In this document: one piece after another, positions 1 through 8,968 of the stretch
How the letters are laid out: each line of letters starts with the position of its first letter
Position numbering within the stretch: the stretch's first letter is position 1
Assembly (NCBI GenBank): GCA_036725345.1
Contig: DAIMEJ010000002.1
Coordinates: 186,001 to 250,000, forward strand
Source: JAPLJU01 sp036725345
GTDB lineage: Bacteria > Desulfobacterota > Syntrophia > Syntrophales > UBA2192
DNA length: 64,000 nucleotides
Direction of reading: 5' to 3'
The notes under the pieces: generated by a model
Told to the model about the DNA's origin: nothing
The model's database searches: none
What the model saw: only the letters and a program-made list of their open reading frames with translations
Translations under genes and position numbers: made by a program

Positions 1-2
1 GG

Positions 3-1187
3 TTTGCCAGGAAGCGCTACGAAGACCTCGCGAGCGTCCTGCAGGTGGCTCTGGACACGAACAGCGTAGAGGAGACCCTCCGGAGCCTCATCCCCAAGCA
101 TCCCGGATACGAGAGGCTGAAGAAGGCCCTTCTCGATTATCGCCGCATGGCCGCAGGCGACCCCTGGCCGGTTCTGCCCGACGGGCCCACCCTGAGGAAG
201 GACGACCAGGGCGAGGCGGTCGTCACCCTTCGGAAAAGGCTTGCCCTGACGGGCGATCTTGCCGCTTCACAGAGTGGCGGCGATCTCTTTGACGACGCCC
301 TGGAGGCGGCTGTCATTAAATTCCAGGCGCGCCACGGGATCGATCCCGATGGCGCCGTGGGTCATGCGACGAGGCGGACGCTGAATACGCCGGCGGAGGT
401 GCGCGTCCGCCAGGTTGAACTCAACCTGGAACGCTGGCGATGGCTCCCCGCCGAACTCGGCCGGAGGCACGTTCTGGTCAATATTGCGGGATTCAGCCTC
501 GAGGTCGTGGAAAACGACAGGGTCATCCTGCCCATGAAGGTCATTGTGGGGAAAAATTATCAGCGAACCCCCGTCTTCAGCGGAAAGATGACCTACGTGG
601 AGATAAATCCCTACTGGAACGTGCCGGCAAGCATTGCAACGAAGGAACTCCTGCCGAAAATTCAGAAGGATGCCCGTTACCTGAAGAAGGAAAAGATGAG
701 GGTGATACGGAATTCGGACAGCAAGCGCATCGATTTCGTCAATCCGGGGGATATCAACTGGTCGGAGCTTTCGGAGGGCAATTTCCCCTACCGTCTGCGG
801 CAGGAACCGGGCCCCAAAAACCCTCTCGGCAGGATCAAGTTCATGTTTCCCAACAAGTACGGTGTCTATCTGCACGACACCTCCGAGCCGGCCCTCTTCG
901 AGCGCACGCGGCGGGAGTTCAGCCACGGCTGCATCCGGATCGAAAAACCTCTCGATTTTGCTGAATACGTACTCCGGGGTGACCTGGAATGGACAAGAGA
1001 GAACATCGAGGCAGCCATTGCAGCAAAAAAAACGAGGGTCGTTACGCTGCCCGAACCCATCCCCGTCCACATTCTATACTGGACTGCCTGGGTGGACGAG
1101 GACGGAACCGCCCATTTCCGTAATGATATCTACGAGAGAGATGAAGACTTGGCGAGAGCTTTGAAAAAGGGGACGCTGACCCCCTGA
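3..1187 (+). CDS. L,D-transpeptidase (YcbB/LdtD type), 5' end cut by window edge
   Basis: Murein L,D-transpeptidase that forms 3-3 cross-links in the periplasm. The frame is open from base 3, so the N-terminus, including any signal peptide, lies outside the window. Counting from the edge, a peptidoglycan-binding domain spans roughly residues 65-130. The YkuD catalytic domain follows and ends in the signature SHGCIRI, with the catalytic Cys encoded at 930-932 and the preceding His at 924-926. The domain order (PG-binding then YkuD with a long insertion) matches LdtD/YcbB rather than short Erf/Ybi enzymes. It converges on a MepK-like gene, and the E. coli homologues are also neighbours. Family call is firm. 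Confidence 0.9.
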   Translation, partial: FARKRYEDLASVLQVALDTNSVEETLRSLIPKHPGYERLKKALLDYRRMAAGDPWPVLPDGPTLRKDDQGEAVVTLRKRLALTGDLAASQSGGDLFDDALEAAVIKFQARHGIDPDGAVGHATRRTLNTPAEVRVRQVELNLERWRWLPAELGRRHVLVNIAGFSLEVVENDRVILPMKVIVGKNYQRTPVFSGKMTYVEINPYWNVPASIATKELLPKIQKDARYLKKEKMRVIRNSDSKRIDFVNPGDINWSELSEGNFPYRLRQEPGPKNPLGRIKFMFPNKYGVYLHDTSEPALFERTRREFSHGCIRIEKPLDFAEYVLRGDLEWTRENIEAAIAAKKTRVVTLPEPIPVHILYWTAWVDEDGTAHFRNDIYERDEDLARALKKGTLTP

Positions 1188-1203
1188 AACCATGCCGAGC
1201 CCC

Positions 1204-1845
1204 CTACCATCGGCGAACCTTGCCGGTGTCCACGTGGACGAACTGCCTCCTGGGGTAATAACCGACACCGCCGGACTGCAGGGAGATGGCCGCTTTGGCA
1301 AGCTGCCGCATGTTTCGATCCGGCAGTCTGATGTCAACCGCCATTCCCTCCATGTGAAGGCTGTTCCGGGCGATTCTTCGACTCCGCCTGCGGAGGATGG
1401 CATTAGTCTTCGGGGAACGGTAGGCCGAAACGACCTGGAAGGGACCTCGTGACTCGAGTTTTTCGTTGAGGCTATAGAGAAGGTCCAGGAGTCGCGGGTC
1501 GATGACCTTGACCTCGTTCGTGCGATGATCCCGGAAGAGATAGTTTATCTCATCCAGTGCCTCGGGCACATAATCCCCCTCGCAACAGTAAACCCTGTTC
1601 CACGCTTCGCCCGTACGGGTGTTATAGAATGAAAGTGTCTTTTCAGGATAGGCGTCAAGGATGGTGTCAGGGGTGAGATCCGGTTCCACAACCGCCGGCT
1701 CCCGGGGAGGGGAATCCGGCGACATACCGGCAGAGACCAGGCGGGGGGTCATCAAGAGGGCAGTCGCCGCAGCCCCGAACTTGATAAAGGACCGTCGGCT
1801 GATTTCCATCCGAAGATGGTCAAAGCACTTCATATAGAAATCCAT
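1204..1845 (-). CDS. MepK/YcbK-like murein endopeptidase (peptidase M15, DUF882), Tat-exported
   Basis: A predicted zinc-dependent murein endopeptidase. I placed the start at the ATG read from 1845 because AGGAGG lies just upstream; a longer frame from 1935 has no such signal. The 213-residue product begins with a twin-arginine signal (RRSFIK at about residues 17-22) and a hydrophobic stretch, so folded export by Tat is expected. The M15-type motif SLHMEGMAVD and the later FVHVD supply the zinc ligands. E. coli MepK cleaves the 3-3 cross-links made by L,D-transpeptidases, and such an enzyme is encoded next door, facing this gene with a 16-base gap. Substrate is inferred from the family. Confidence 0.88.
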   Translation of the reverse strand: MDFYMKCFDHLRMEISRRSFIKFGAAATALLMTPRLVSAGMSPDSPPREPAVVEPDLTPDTILDAYPEKTLSFYNTRTGEAWNRVYCCEGDYVPEALDEINYLFRDHRTNEVKVIDPRLLDLLYSLNEKLESRGPFQVVSAYRSPKTNAILRRRSRRIARNSLHMEGMAVDIRLPDRNMRQLAKAAISLQSGGVGYYPRRQFVHVDTGKVRRW

Positions 1846-2103
1846 AGCCCCTCCTCCTGTTCTGGGATTCCACAGGGTATTATCGGATGAAAACCTTTTC
1901 GCCTTTATTACGACTCTGCCATAAAAATCAAGCATAATTTTGCTTTCATAATAATATCAATAGAATACGTCCGTTTGGTTGCGTGAAAAAACCCTCGGCA
2001 ACCTTCCCTCGAGGCTGCGAAGATCATCAGGGACCGGCCCGCTTCGCCGTGAGACACTGACCCTTGCAAATACAGATCCATAAGGTTTTACATTCATTAT
2101 AAA

Positions 2104-3012
2104 ATGAGTTATAAAAAGGGCCCTATGGGAACAAAGGCCGGCAGAGTTCCGGAAGGCCAGGAGCTCAAAGACCATGTCATTTCGCACTGCAAAGAACACG
2201 GGGCGGACCTCGTCGGTTTCGCCCCCGTGGAACGATGGGACGAGGCCGGGGAGGTCCCTCCGGATTTTCGACCCCGGTCTCTCTGGCCGCCGGCCCGGAC
2301 GGTTATCGTCATCGGAATCGAAATGCCGCTTCCCATCGTCGAGACGACCCCCTCCGTTCTTCACAAGGAGCTTTACCGGACGGCCAACCGTAAACTGGAC
2401 ACACTGGCATACGATTTGACCCGGCATCTCAACCGGATGGGGTTCTCCTCCTTTTTCTTCGGCCGGGATGTCTATGCCAGCCTCAAGGCGCTTAGGGAAA
2501 AACCCCAGGCCGCCTTCAGCCACGTCATGGCCGCAAAGTACGCAGGCCTCGGGACCATCGGTGTGAGCCATTGCCTGCTGACGCCCGAGTTCGGACCCCG
2601 GGTCCGTTTTGTTTCCGTCTTCACCTCCGTCGTCATACCGCCGGATCCGATGATTGACAAAGACCTCTGTATCAAGTGCGAACTCTGCGCCCTGTGCTGC
2701 CCGAAAAAGGCCCTCACGATGAGAAAGGATCACGTCATCGGGGATTATGACAAGATGGCCTGTCTTGAAATGGCCGAGGAGCTGACGATGCGACGCTGCT
2801 ACCCCTGCGGGATATGCACCAAGGTGTGCCCCGTCGGGAAGGACCGTGTGCTATACAAGCAGAAGGGTCTTCGCAAGAAATACCTGCGGGAGGCGGAGGC
2901 CCTGGCCGCGAACCCGGAAGACCCTGATTACAAACCCTGGAGTCACATCCGGAAGTACGGCGTCTCCAGACCCGAAAGCGACAAGGATTCCGTCAAAAAG
3001 AAGGGGGACTAG
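2104..3012 (+). CDS. 4Fe-4S protein, epoxyqueuosine-reductase (QueG)-like
   Basis: A 302-residue protein related to QueG and reductive-dehalogenase-like Fe-S proteins. Two ferredoxin motifs are visible: Cys189, 192, 195, 198/199 and Cys232, 235, 238, 242, each of the CxxCxxCxxxCP kind. The N-terminal part shows the QueG-like core (KYAGLGTIG at about 145-153). The C-terminal HEAT-like extension of true QueG is missing, so queuosine synthesis is uncertain. A second ATG at 2125 sits behind AAAAGGG and may be the real start. The cupin gene follows 3 bases downstream, suggesting co-transcription. Electron-transfer or corrinoid-dependent reductase roles remain possible. Confidence 0.75.
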   Translation: MSYKKGPMGTKAGRVPEGQELKDHVISHCKEHGADLVGFAPVERWDEAGEVPPDFRPRSLWPPARTVIVIGIEMPLPIVETTPSVLHKELYRTANRKLDTLAYDLTRHLNRMGFSSFFFGRDVYASLKALREKPQAAFSHVMAAKYAGLGTIGVSHCLLTPEFGPRVRFVSVFTSVVIPPDPMIDKDLCIKCELCALCCPKKALTMRKDHVIGDYDKMACLEMAEELTMRRCYPCGICTKVCPVGKDRVLYKQKGLRKKYLREAEALAANPEDPDYKPWSHIRKYGVSRPESDKDSVKKKGD

Positions 3013-3015
3013 AGA

Positions 3016-3756
3016 TTGGCGATATCAAACCTCGAGCAGTTCTGTCAGCAATTCCACGCCTTCTTGGGGGAAAAGCCGGACGTGGCCCGGATTATCGATA
3101 CCGGTGGGTCGATGTTGAGCGAATTGATGGGTCGAAAAGAATGGTTCGGCGACATCCTGCGGAAGATCCTCTTTGACAGGGAATTCATCGAAAGCCAGAA
3201 AGCCGGCATCTGGCCCAATGAAATCAATCTTCACAGGCACCCTGACAGGACCTTCCAGGTGATTTGCTACATCTGGGGGCCCTATCTCTCCGACACCGTC
3301 CACGATCACGGCTCCTGGGGACTCATCGGCAGCTTCACGAGTCCCGTCGGGGAGAGGAAATACAGGCGCCTGGACGACGGTAAGCGGGAGGGTTATGCCG
3401 AACTGGAAGAAATCTCCTCGACGGTTCTACAGCCGGGAGAGGTCACCAGCGTCCTTCCCCTGAACAAGGGAATCCACCGCATGGAAAACCGAAGCGGCGA
3501 CGTCGCCATCACCCTCAATGTATACGGCCGGAGCATTCGGAAGGGCTTTATCCAGTTTTTCTATCCTGAGGACAAGGCCGTCGCTCGGGTCTATCCCCCC
3601 AAACCCCTGAAGGAGGCTCTTGCCATACGGGCCGCAGGCTCATTGCGTGCACCCTGGAGCGAGGATCTCCTGAACAGGGTCCTGTCGAGCGATCTTCCGG
3701 ACCCGATCAGGAAGGAGGGCGAGTACGCTCTCGCCAGGCTGAAATCAATCCCGTGA
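3016..3756 (+). CDS. Cupin protein, cysteine dioxygenase type I-like
   Basis: A 246-residue cupin with metal-binding residues His96 and His98 (HDHGSWG) and His154 (GIHRMEN), the pattern of the cysteine dioxygenase superfamily. This group includes uncharacterised metal-dependent double-stranded beta-helix enzymes, so oxidation of a thiol substrate is only a family-level guess. Translation appears to start at TTG 3016, three bases after the stop of the Fe-S gene. The TspO gene follows after 18 bases, so the three genes probably form one operon. A dioxygenase would be notable in an anaerobe, and a non-oxygenase role such as an isomerase is a fair alternative. Confidence 0.7.
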   Translation: MAISNLEQFCQQFHAFLGEKPDVARIIDTGGSMLSELMGRKEWFGDILRKILFDREFIESQKAGIWPNEINLHRHPDRTFQVICYIWGPYLSDTVHDHGSWGLIGSFTSPVGERKYRRLDDGKREGYAELEEISSTVLQPGEVTSVLPLNKGIHRMENRSGDVAITLNVYGRSIRKGFIQFFYPEDKAVARVYPPKPLKEALAIRAAGSLRAPWSEDLLNRVLSSDLPDPIRKEGEYALARLKSIP

Positions 3757-3774
3757 CAAAAAAGAGGTGGAATT

Positions 3775-4272
3775 TTGCTCGAGCGACTGATCACCCTGTT
3801 CAGACCCTATATCGACCTGACCGCCTGGATGGGCTTGTGCTTTGCGGCAATGCTGGCCGGGTCTTACCTCACCCAGCCCGGTCTCCAGGAGTGGTACGCG
3901 AATCTGCTGAAGCCCGAATGGACGCCGCCGAACTGGGTCTTCGGTCCCGTGTGGTTCGTTCTTTACACGTTGATGGGCATTGCCGCATGGCTGGTGTGGC
4001 GGCAGGGGGGGCTTTTCAGGACGAAACTCCCGATTATCTTCTTCGTCGTTCAGATCCTGCTGAACGTGCTGTGGTCCTATCTTTTTTTCGGTCTTCGCTC
4101 GCCGATGTTCGCCTGCGCAGAAATCGTCGTCCTGTGGCTCGCAATCCTGGCCACGACGATCGCCTTCTGGCAGGTTAACCGGCTCTCCGGACTCCTCATG
4201 CTCCCGACGCTCGTCTGGGTGGCCTATGCCGGGGTTCTGAATTTCTACATCTGGCGAATGAACCTCCCCTGA
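3775..4272 (+). CDS. tspO: TspO/MBR family tryptophan-rich sensory protein
   Basis: A 165-residue integral membrane protein with five predicted helices. The family signatures KPEWTPPNWVFGPVW (about residues 47-61) and NVLWSYLFFG (about 99-108) are clear. TspO proteins bind porphyrins and related hydrophobic ligands and tune tetrapyrrole or stress responses, and the ligand here is unknown. The start is TTG 3775, preceded by AAGAGGTGG. It lies last in the Fe-S/cupin/tspO group and converges on a PNPOx-fold gene. Confidence 0.88.
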   Translation: MLERLITLFRPYIDLTAWMGLCFAAMLAGSYLTQPGLQEWYANLLKPEWTPPNWVFGPVWFVLYTLMGIAAWLVWRQGGLFRTKLPIIFFVVQILLNVLWSYLFFGLRSPMFACAEIVVLWLAILATTIAFWQVNRLSGLLMLPTLVWVAYAGVLNFYIWRMNLP

Positions 4273-4284
4273 AGGCCTTCCTTT

Positions 4285-4716
4285 CTAGTCCAGCGCCACA
4301 AATGAAGAGTCGCTGATACCCTCCAGGAGTTGTAAGGACTTGATTCTGACGGCAAAGACTTCGGTATCCGGGCTGTCGGCGAACTGCCGGAGGTGGGGAT
4401 GTTTCTTCAGGATTCGCGCGAGGGCCTCTTTCCTGCCGGCTTCCCCGCTGAGCCTGTGAAAGGCACCGCTGACGGTAAGGGCTTTCGTCACCTCGCGCCC
4501 GCCTGCCTCCTCGCGGGTGTCGATCAGGAGGCTTACCTTCTCGTTCTGGAGGAGATTCCGGTACTTTTTTGTCTGCTTGTGGGTCATCATGTAAATTTCC
4601 CGGCAATCATCATCGGTGGCATAGGACATGAGCGAGCAGTGCGGCTCGACGCCCGAAACCGTCGCCAGCACGCAGGTATCCTTTTCCTTCGCCAGGGCTT
4701 TCATTTTCTCGAGCAT
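4285..4716 (-). CDS. Pyridoxamine 5'-phosphate oxidase-fold (split-barrel) flavoprotein
   Basis: A 143-residue protein resembling small FMN-binding PNPOx-like proteins. It starts MLEKMKALAKEKDTC and continues with the typical CVLATVSGVEPHCSLM strand pair and a YMMTHKQTKKYRNL segment near the flavin site. The ATG read from 4716 is chosen because GGGGAGG precedes it. Longer in-frame sequence upstream looks non-coding. These proteins bind FMN, F420 or heme, and the true reaction cannot be told from sequence. It converges on tspO, with no obvious terminator between them. Confidence 0.75.
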   Translation of the reverse strand: MLEKMKALAKEKDTCVLATVSGVEPHCSLMSYATDDDCREIYMMTHKQTKKYRNLLQNEKVSLLIDTREEAGGREVTKALTVSGAFHRLSGEAGRKEALARILKKHPHLRQFADSPDTEVFAVRIKSLQLLEGISDSSFVALD

Positions 4717-4900
4717 CTTCTCCGTCCTCCCCCTGTCCGGATTTTCACACCTTCGAGGCTCTCGCATTTTGCGAGGACTTTAACACCTTTGTTCCGTCCA
4801 TGGCAAGAAAAGCTTCCGGATCGGATACGAAGTTTTCTTTGATTTTTTACCTTCACTCTAATACAAATTCCCATTATTCCGTAAAAGGGAGGCGCCTGCC

Positions 4901-5863
4901 ATGGAGACGGAGAGACAGGACAAGATCCGCATCGGTATCAGCACATGCCTGCTGGGGGAAAACGTCCGGTACAACGGTGGCCACGCCCTCGATCGCTTCC
5001 TGAAAGACACCCTGGGAAAGTGGGTCGAGTACGTACCGGTGTGCCCCGAGGTGGAGTGCGGCTTCGGGATCCCGCGGGAGACCTTCCGGCTGGTCGGTGA
5101 CCCTGCGAACCCCCGCCTCCTCACAACCCGTACAAAGGTCGACTACACGGACCGGATGATGACATGGGCCCGCAGGCGGGTGGCCGAACTCGAAAAGGAG
5201 GGCCTTCTCGGCTTTATCTTCAAGAGCGATTCCCCTTCGAGCGGCATGGAGCGCGTCAGGGTCTATGACGATAAGGGCATGCCCCAGAAGAAGGGTGTCG
5301 GCCTCTTTGCCAGGGCCTTCATGGAGCACTTCCCCATGACTCCCGTAGAGGAAGAAGGCCGCCTGCACGATCCCGTTCTCCGGGAGAATTTCATCGAACG
5401 CATCTTCACTTACAAGCGTTACTGCGATAGCATGGGGAGCAAGAACCGCATCGGAAACCTGGTGGACTTTCACGCAAGGAACAAGCTCCTCCTGATGGCC
5501 CACAGCCCCAAACATCTCAAGCAGATGGGGAGCCTCGTGGCCCGGGCGAAGGGACGGCCCGTCGGGGAGGTTGTCAATCAATACGAGACCCTCCTGATGG
5601 ATGCCATGGCGTTCAAGCCGTCGGCCGCGAAACACACAAACGTCCTCCAGCACATGATGGGTTACTTCAAGAAGGAATTGACGGCGGATGAAAAGCGGGA
5701 AATCCTGGAGGTCATCGACCGGTATCGCAGGGGACTCATACCCCTTATCGTGCCCGTAACCCTCATGAACCACTACGTGAGGAAATACAACCAGGCCTAC
5801 CTGAAGGAGCAGACCTATCTCAACCCCCACCCGGTGGAGCTGCAGCTTCGCAATCACGTGTGA
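4901..5863 (+). CDS. DUF523 (TudS-like) plus DUF1722 two-domain protein
   Basis: A 320-residue fusion. The first half (about 5-150) is DUF523, with Cys-rich motifs ISTCLLGENVRYNGG, PVCPEVECGFGIPRE and FKSDSPSSG. DUF523 includes the thiouracil desulfurase TudS, an Fe-S enzyme. The second half (about 190-310) is DUF1722 (YbgA C-terminal domain), with YKRYCDSMGSKNRIGNL and PHPVELQLRNHV. The same fusion occurs widely, for example E. coli YbgA, without a settled role. RBS GGGAGGCG lies upstream of ATG 4901. Desulfuration of modified bases is inferred from the first domain only. Confidence 0.85.
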   Translation: METERQDKIRIGISTCLLGENVRYNGGHALDRFLKDTLGKWVEYVPVCPEVECGFGIPRETFRLVGDPANPRLLTTRTKVDYTDRMMTWARRRVAELEKEGLLGFIFKSDSPSSGMERVRVYDDKGMPQKKGVGLFARAFMEHFPMTPVEEEGRLHDPVLRENFIERIFTYKRYCDSMGSKNRIGNLVDFHARNKLLLMAHSPKHLKQMGSLVARAKGRPVGEVVNQYETLLMDAMAFKPSAAKHTNVLQHMMGYFKKELTADEKREILEVIDRYRRGLIPLIVPVTLMNHYVRKYNQAYLKEQTYLNPHPVELQLRNHV

Positions 5864-5956
5864 GACAGGGCGCAAGGCTAAAGGAACCAGCAACCCGGAC
5901 TCATTGCCCTTTACCTTCCATTTGACATCCGTCCGCCGCGCCGATACCATGGGGCC

Positions 5957-7084
5957 ATGACCGGAACCGACACGAGAGCCATCACACGCCGCCTCCTTGC
6001 CTGGTACGATAAAAACGGCCGGGTTCTTCCCTGGAGAAAAACACGCGACCCTTACGCCATCTGGGTCGCCGAGATCATGCTGCAGCAGACCCAGGTCGAC
6101 ACGGTTATCCCCTATTTCAACCGGTTCCTGAAGCGGTTTCCCACCCTCCAAAGCCTCGCCCGGGCGTCACGGGATGACGTCCTCAAGAGCTGGGAGAACC
6201 TGGGTTACTATGCCCGCGCACGAAACCTTCATGAAGCGGCCGGGCGGGTCGTAGAGGCGTACGGCGGAGAACTTCCCTCGACGCCCGGGGGGCTCCTTTC
6301 CCTCCCGGGAATCGGGCAATACACGGCCGGCGCCATCCTGAGCATCGCCTTTGATAAGCCGGTACCCGCCGTTGACGGAAATGTCCGCCGTGTCATGAGC
6401 CGCCTGACGGCCCTTCGCAAGCCCCTTCGGGCACCCGCCGTTCAGAAAAATATCGAAAAGGTGGTACAGGCGCTGATGCCGCAGGACCGACCCGGCCAAT
6501 TCAACCAGGCCATGATGGATCTCGGCGCCACGGTCTGCCTCCCCCGGAACCCGGCCTGCGAAAAGTGTCCCCTTGCGGGTCTCTGCCTCACCCGCCTCCG
6601 GAGACTGCAGGACGCCATCCCGTCCGTTCCGAAAAGAGCAGCCCTGCCGCATCGTGACATGACGGCGGCGATCATCCGGAAAAACGGCCAGGTCCTTGTC
6701 GTCCGGCGGCCCGAAAGAGGCCTGCTCGGCGGCCTCTGGAAATTCCCCGGCGGAGTCCAGGAGGACGGGAGGTCCCTTGAGCAAAGCCTACGGCAGACCG
6801 TGCTGAGGGAGCTGGGCATCGAAGTCGCCGTCGGCTGCCGTCTCCTTGCCGTGGACCATGGCTTCACCCATTTCCTCGTGACCCTCCACGCCTACGATTG
6901 CAGGCACCTGAAAGGCAGGCCGAAGGCCTTGGGTTGCGCCGGTTGGTCCTGGGCGCCTTTAGCGGGGCTGGACAATCTCGCCTTTCCGAAAGCGGATCGA
7001 GAGGTTGCCCGAGGAATTCTCGTATCAATGTCCAAAAAAACCGCCGGAAAAGGTGACCGGGGACGAAGGAGGGCCAGCCCTTGA
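5957..7084 (+). CDS. mutY: A/G-specific adenine glycosylase MutY
   Basis: Base-excision repair glycosylase that removes A opposite 8-oxoG. The 375-residue protein has the catalytic Glu in EIMLQQTQVDT, the HhH motif LPGIGQYTAGAI and the catalytic Asp in PAVDGNVRRVMSRL. The Fe-S ligands follow the exact C-x6-C-x2-C-x5-C spacing (CLPRNPACEKCPLAGLC). A C-terminal NUDIX-like domain (about 230-350) recognises 8-oxoG. Its stop overlaps the TTG start of the downstream ybaK gene, indicating translational coupling. Confidence 0.96.
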   Translation: MTGTDTRAITRRLLAWYDKNGRVLPWRKTRDPYAIWVAEIMLQQTQVDTVIPYFNRFLKRFPTLQSLARASRDDVLKSWENLGYYARARNLHEAAGRVVEAYGGELPSTPGGLLSLPGIGQYTAGAILSIAFDKPVPAVDGNVRRVMSRLTALRKPLRAPAVQKNIEKVVQALMPQDRPGQFNQAMMDLGATVCLPRNPACEKCPLAGLCLTRLRRLQDAIPSVPKRAALPHRDMTAAIIRKNGQVLVVRRPERGLLGGLWKFPGGVQEDGRSLEQSLRQTVLRELGIEVAVGCRLLAVDHGFTHFLVTLHAYDCRHLKGRPKALGCAGWSWAPLAGLDNLAFPKADREVARGILVSMSKKTAGKGDRGRRRASP

Positions 7085-7563
7085 CAAAGGAGCACTTTCC
7101 CGTTACACCGGCCATTCGGGTCCTCCGGGACCAGGGCGCGGATTTCACCCTCCACGCCTACAAGTACGAGGAAAGAGGGGGGACGGAGGTCGTCGCGCGG
7201 GAACTCCGGGTGGACGAATACCGGGTCATCAAGACGCTCGTCATGGAGGACGACCGGAAGAGACCTTTCATCATCCTCATGCACGGAAACAGGCAGGTCT
7301 CAACCAAGGACCTGGCGAGGATCCTCGGCGTCAAGACCGTCCAGCCCTGCGACCCGTCCACGGCCGGCAGGCACACGGGCTACGCCGTCGGGGGGACATC
7401 GCCCTTCGGCACGCGGAAAAGACTGCCCGTCTACGTCGAGGAGACGATCCTCGGGATCCCCAGGATTCTGATCAACGCGGGGCGGAAGGGGCTTCTGGCG
7501 GACATGGCCACGCAGGATCTCTTCAGGATTCTTTCCCCCAGGTCTGTGACCGTGGCAAGGTAG
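7081..7563 (+). CDS. ybaK: YbaK/EbsC family aminoacyl-tRNA deacylase
   Basis: A 160-residue trans-editing domain protein related to YbaK, which hydrolyses mischarged Cys-tRNA(Pro). Typical features are the early HAYKYEERG segment, the KTLVMEDD strand, KTVQPCDPSTAGRHTGYAVGG near the active site and a closing GRKGLLADM. It starts at TTG 7081, overlapping the mutY stop by four bases. It belongs to a mutY-ybaK-trxC-transporter operon, although those genes share no obvious pathway. Whether it edits Cys-tRNA(Pro), Cys-tRNA(Cys) or another tRNA cannot be read from sequence. Confidence 0.92.
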   Translation: MTKEHFPVTPAIRVLRDQGADFTLHAYKYEERGGTEVVARELRVDEYRVIKTLVMEDDRKRPFIILMHGNRQVSTKDLARILGVKTVQPCDPSTAGRHTGYAVGGTSPFGTRKRLPVYVEETILGIPRILINAGRKGLLADMATQDLFRILSPRSVTVAR

Positions 7564-7569
7564 CAATAC

Positions 7570-8028
7570 ATGGATCAGGATATCACCCTCATCACCTGCA
7601 GCAAATGCGGGGCAAAAAATCGCGTTCCGACAGCGAAGCTCCAAGAACGGCCCCTCTGCGGGAAATGCCGAGCGCCCCTGGCCGTTCACGGAAAAGAGAA
7701 CCTGACCGTGCAGGTGACCGACGGCACCTTCGCACGGGAGGTCCTCGCCTCGGCGGAGCCCGTCCTACTTGTATTGTGGGCACCCTGGTGCGCTTACTGC
7801 CGCATGCTTCTTCCGATTACCGAGCAGGTGGCTCGGGATTTCGAAGGCCGGGTTAAAGTCGCCCGAATGAACATCGACGAGAACAGGGCCGTCCCCGCGC
7901 AGTACACCGTCCAGGGGGTCCCTACCATGCTCCTCTTCAGGGACGGGAAGCTGATGGACCGGATGGTGGGTGTTCTCTCGAAAGAGGAAATCGAGAGGCA
8001 TCTCAAGGCCCTGGTGAGATCATCATGA
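7570..8028 (+). CDS. trxC: Thioredoxin 2-like protein with N-terminal zinc ribbon
   Basis: A 152-residue TrxC-type disulfide reductase. Cys10, 13, 30 and 33 form the N-terminal zinc ribbon seen in thioredoxin 2, and the thioredoxin fold follows. The active site reads WCAYC (Cys74 and Cys77), not the usual WCGPC, which should alter the redox potential or partner choice. The cis-Pro motif GVPTM is present. The stop overlaps the next gene's ATG (ATGA at 8025), so it is coupled to the membrane protein downstream. Confidence 0.9.
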   Translation: MDQDITLITCSKCGAKNRVPTAKLQERPLCGKCRAPLAVHGKENLTVQVTDGTFAREVLASAEPVLLVLWAPWCAYCRMLLPITEQVARDFEGRVKVARMNIDENRAVPAQYTVQGVPTMLLFRDGKLMDRMVGVLSKEEIERHLKALVRSS

Positions 8029-8963
8029 GCGAGGCCCGCAATCGATTTCTCGAAGGCCTGAGAGGCGGCCTCAGAAAGGGCTTCGACGGCTTCATCTGGA
8101 TGATGAAAATCGTCCTGCCCGTTTCTTTCCTCACGGCCATACTGGACTGGAGCGGCCTTCTTTCAAAACTGGACTTCCTGCTCCAGCCGCTCATGAACCT
8201 GATCGGCCTTCCGGCAGCGGCCGCCCTGCCCCTTATCATCGGGATGCTGACGAATATCTACGGGGGGATTGCGGCCATGGCCGTCCTCCCCTTCACGATG
8301 GAGCAGATGACCCTCATCGCCGTTTTTCTCCTCATCTGCCACAACCTCATCCAGGAGGGCGTCGTCCAGGCCAACTCGGGGATTCACCCCGTCAAGGCAA
8401 CCCTGTTCCGTCTGACTGCCGCCGTCATCACGGTCTGGGTCTGCTCGCTTTTCCTCGACACAAAAACCCCCCTTGAAACCGCCCCCGGGGGGCTTCAGGC
8501 AACGGCTGTTCCCTTTGTCGGGATGATGAAGAACTGGTTTATGTCGATGCTCGGCCTGTCCCTGAAGATCTTTCTCATCATCATGTCCATCCTGACCTTC
8601 CTGGAGATCATGAAGAAGATGGGCTGGATCCATCCTGTTGTCCGGGCCATGTCGCCCCTCCTCCGGATGATGGGCCTGAGCCGGCAGGTCGGGATGCTCT
8701 GGATGACGGCTGTGGTTTTCGGGCTTGCTTATGGAGGCGCGGTGATCGTGGAGGAGGCAAAAGCGGGTCACCTGACAAGGGATGAACTCCAGGAACTCCA
8801 CCTGTCCATCGGGATCAATCACTCCATGATCGAAGACCCGGGCCTTTTTCTGTCCTTCGGGTTGAATCCCTTCTGGCTCTGGGTGCCGCGGTTCATCATG
8901 GCCATCATCGCGACCCGCCTTCTCACCCTCTGGGTGTCTTTTCGCGAGAGAAAGAACGCTTAG
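8025..8963 (+). CDS. Nucleoside-recognition (Gate) domain membrane protein
   Basis: A 312-residue polytopic membrane protein with about eight hydrophobic segments in two similar halves. Each half carries a Gate/nucleoside-recognition domain (around 40-150 and 190-300). The family includes spore maturation proteins SpmA/SpmB, YjiG/YjiH and nucleoside transporter cores, and substrates are mostly unknown. The motif GINHSMIEDPGLFLSFG in the second half is typical of the YjiH-like subgroup. It is translationally coupled to trxC. No further clue to its cargo is visible. Confidence 0.75.
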   Translation: MSEARNRFLEGLRGGLRKGFDGFIWMMKIVLPVSFLTAILDWSGLLSKLDFLLQPLMNLIGLPAAAALPLIIGMLTNIYGGIAAMAVLPFTMEQMTLIAVFLLICHNLIQEGVVQANSGIHPVKATLFRLTAAVITVWVCSLFLDTKTPLETAPGGLQATAVPFVGMMKNWFMSMLGLSLKIFLIIMSILTFLEIMKKMGWIHPVVRAMSPLLRMMGLSRQVGMLWMTAVVFGLAYGGAVIVEEAKAGHLTRDELQELHLSIGINHSMIEDPGLFLSFGLNPFWLWVPRFIMAIIATRLLTLWVSFRERKNA

Positions 8964-8968
8964 CCGGT

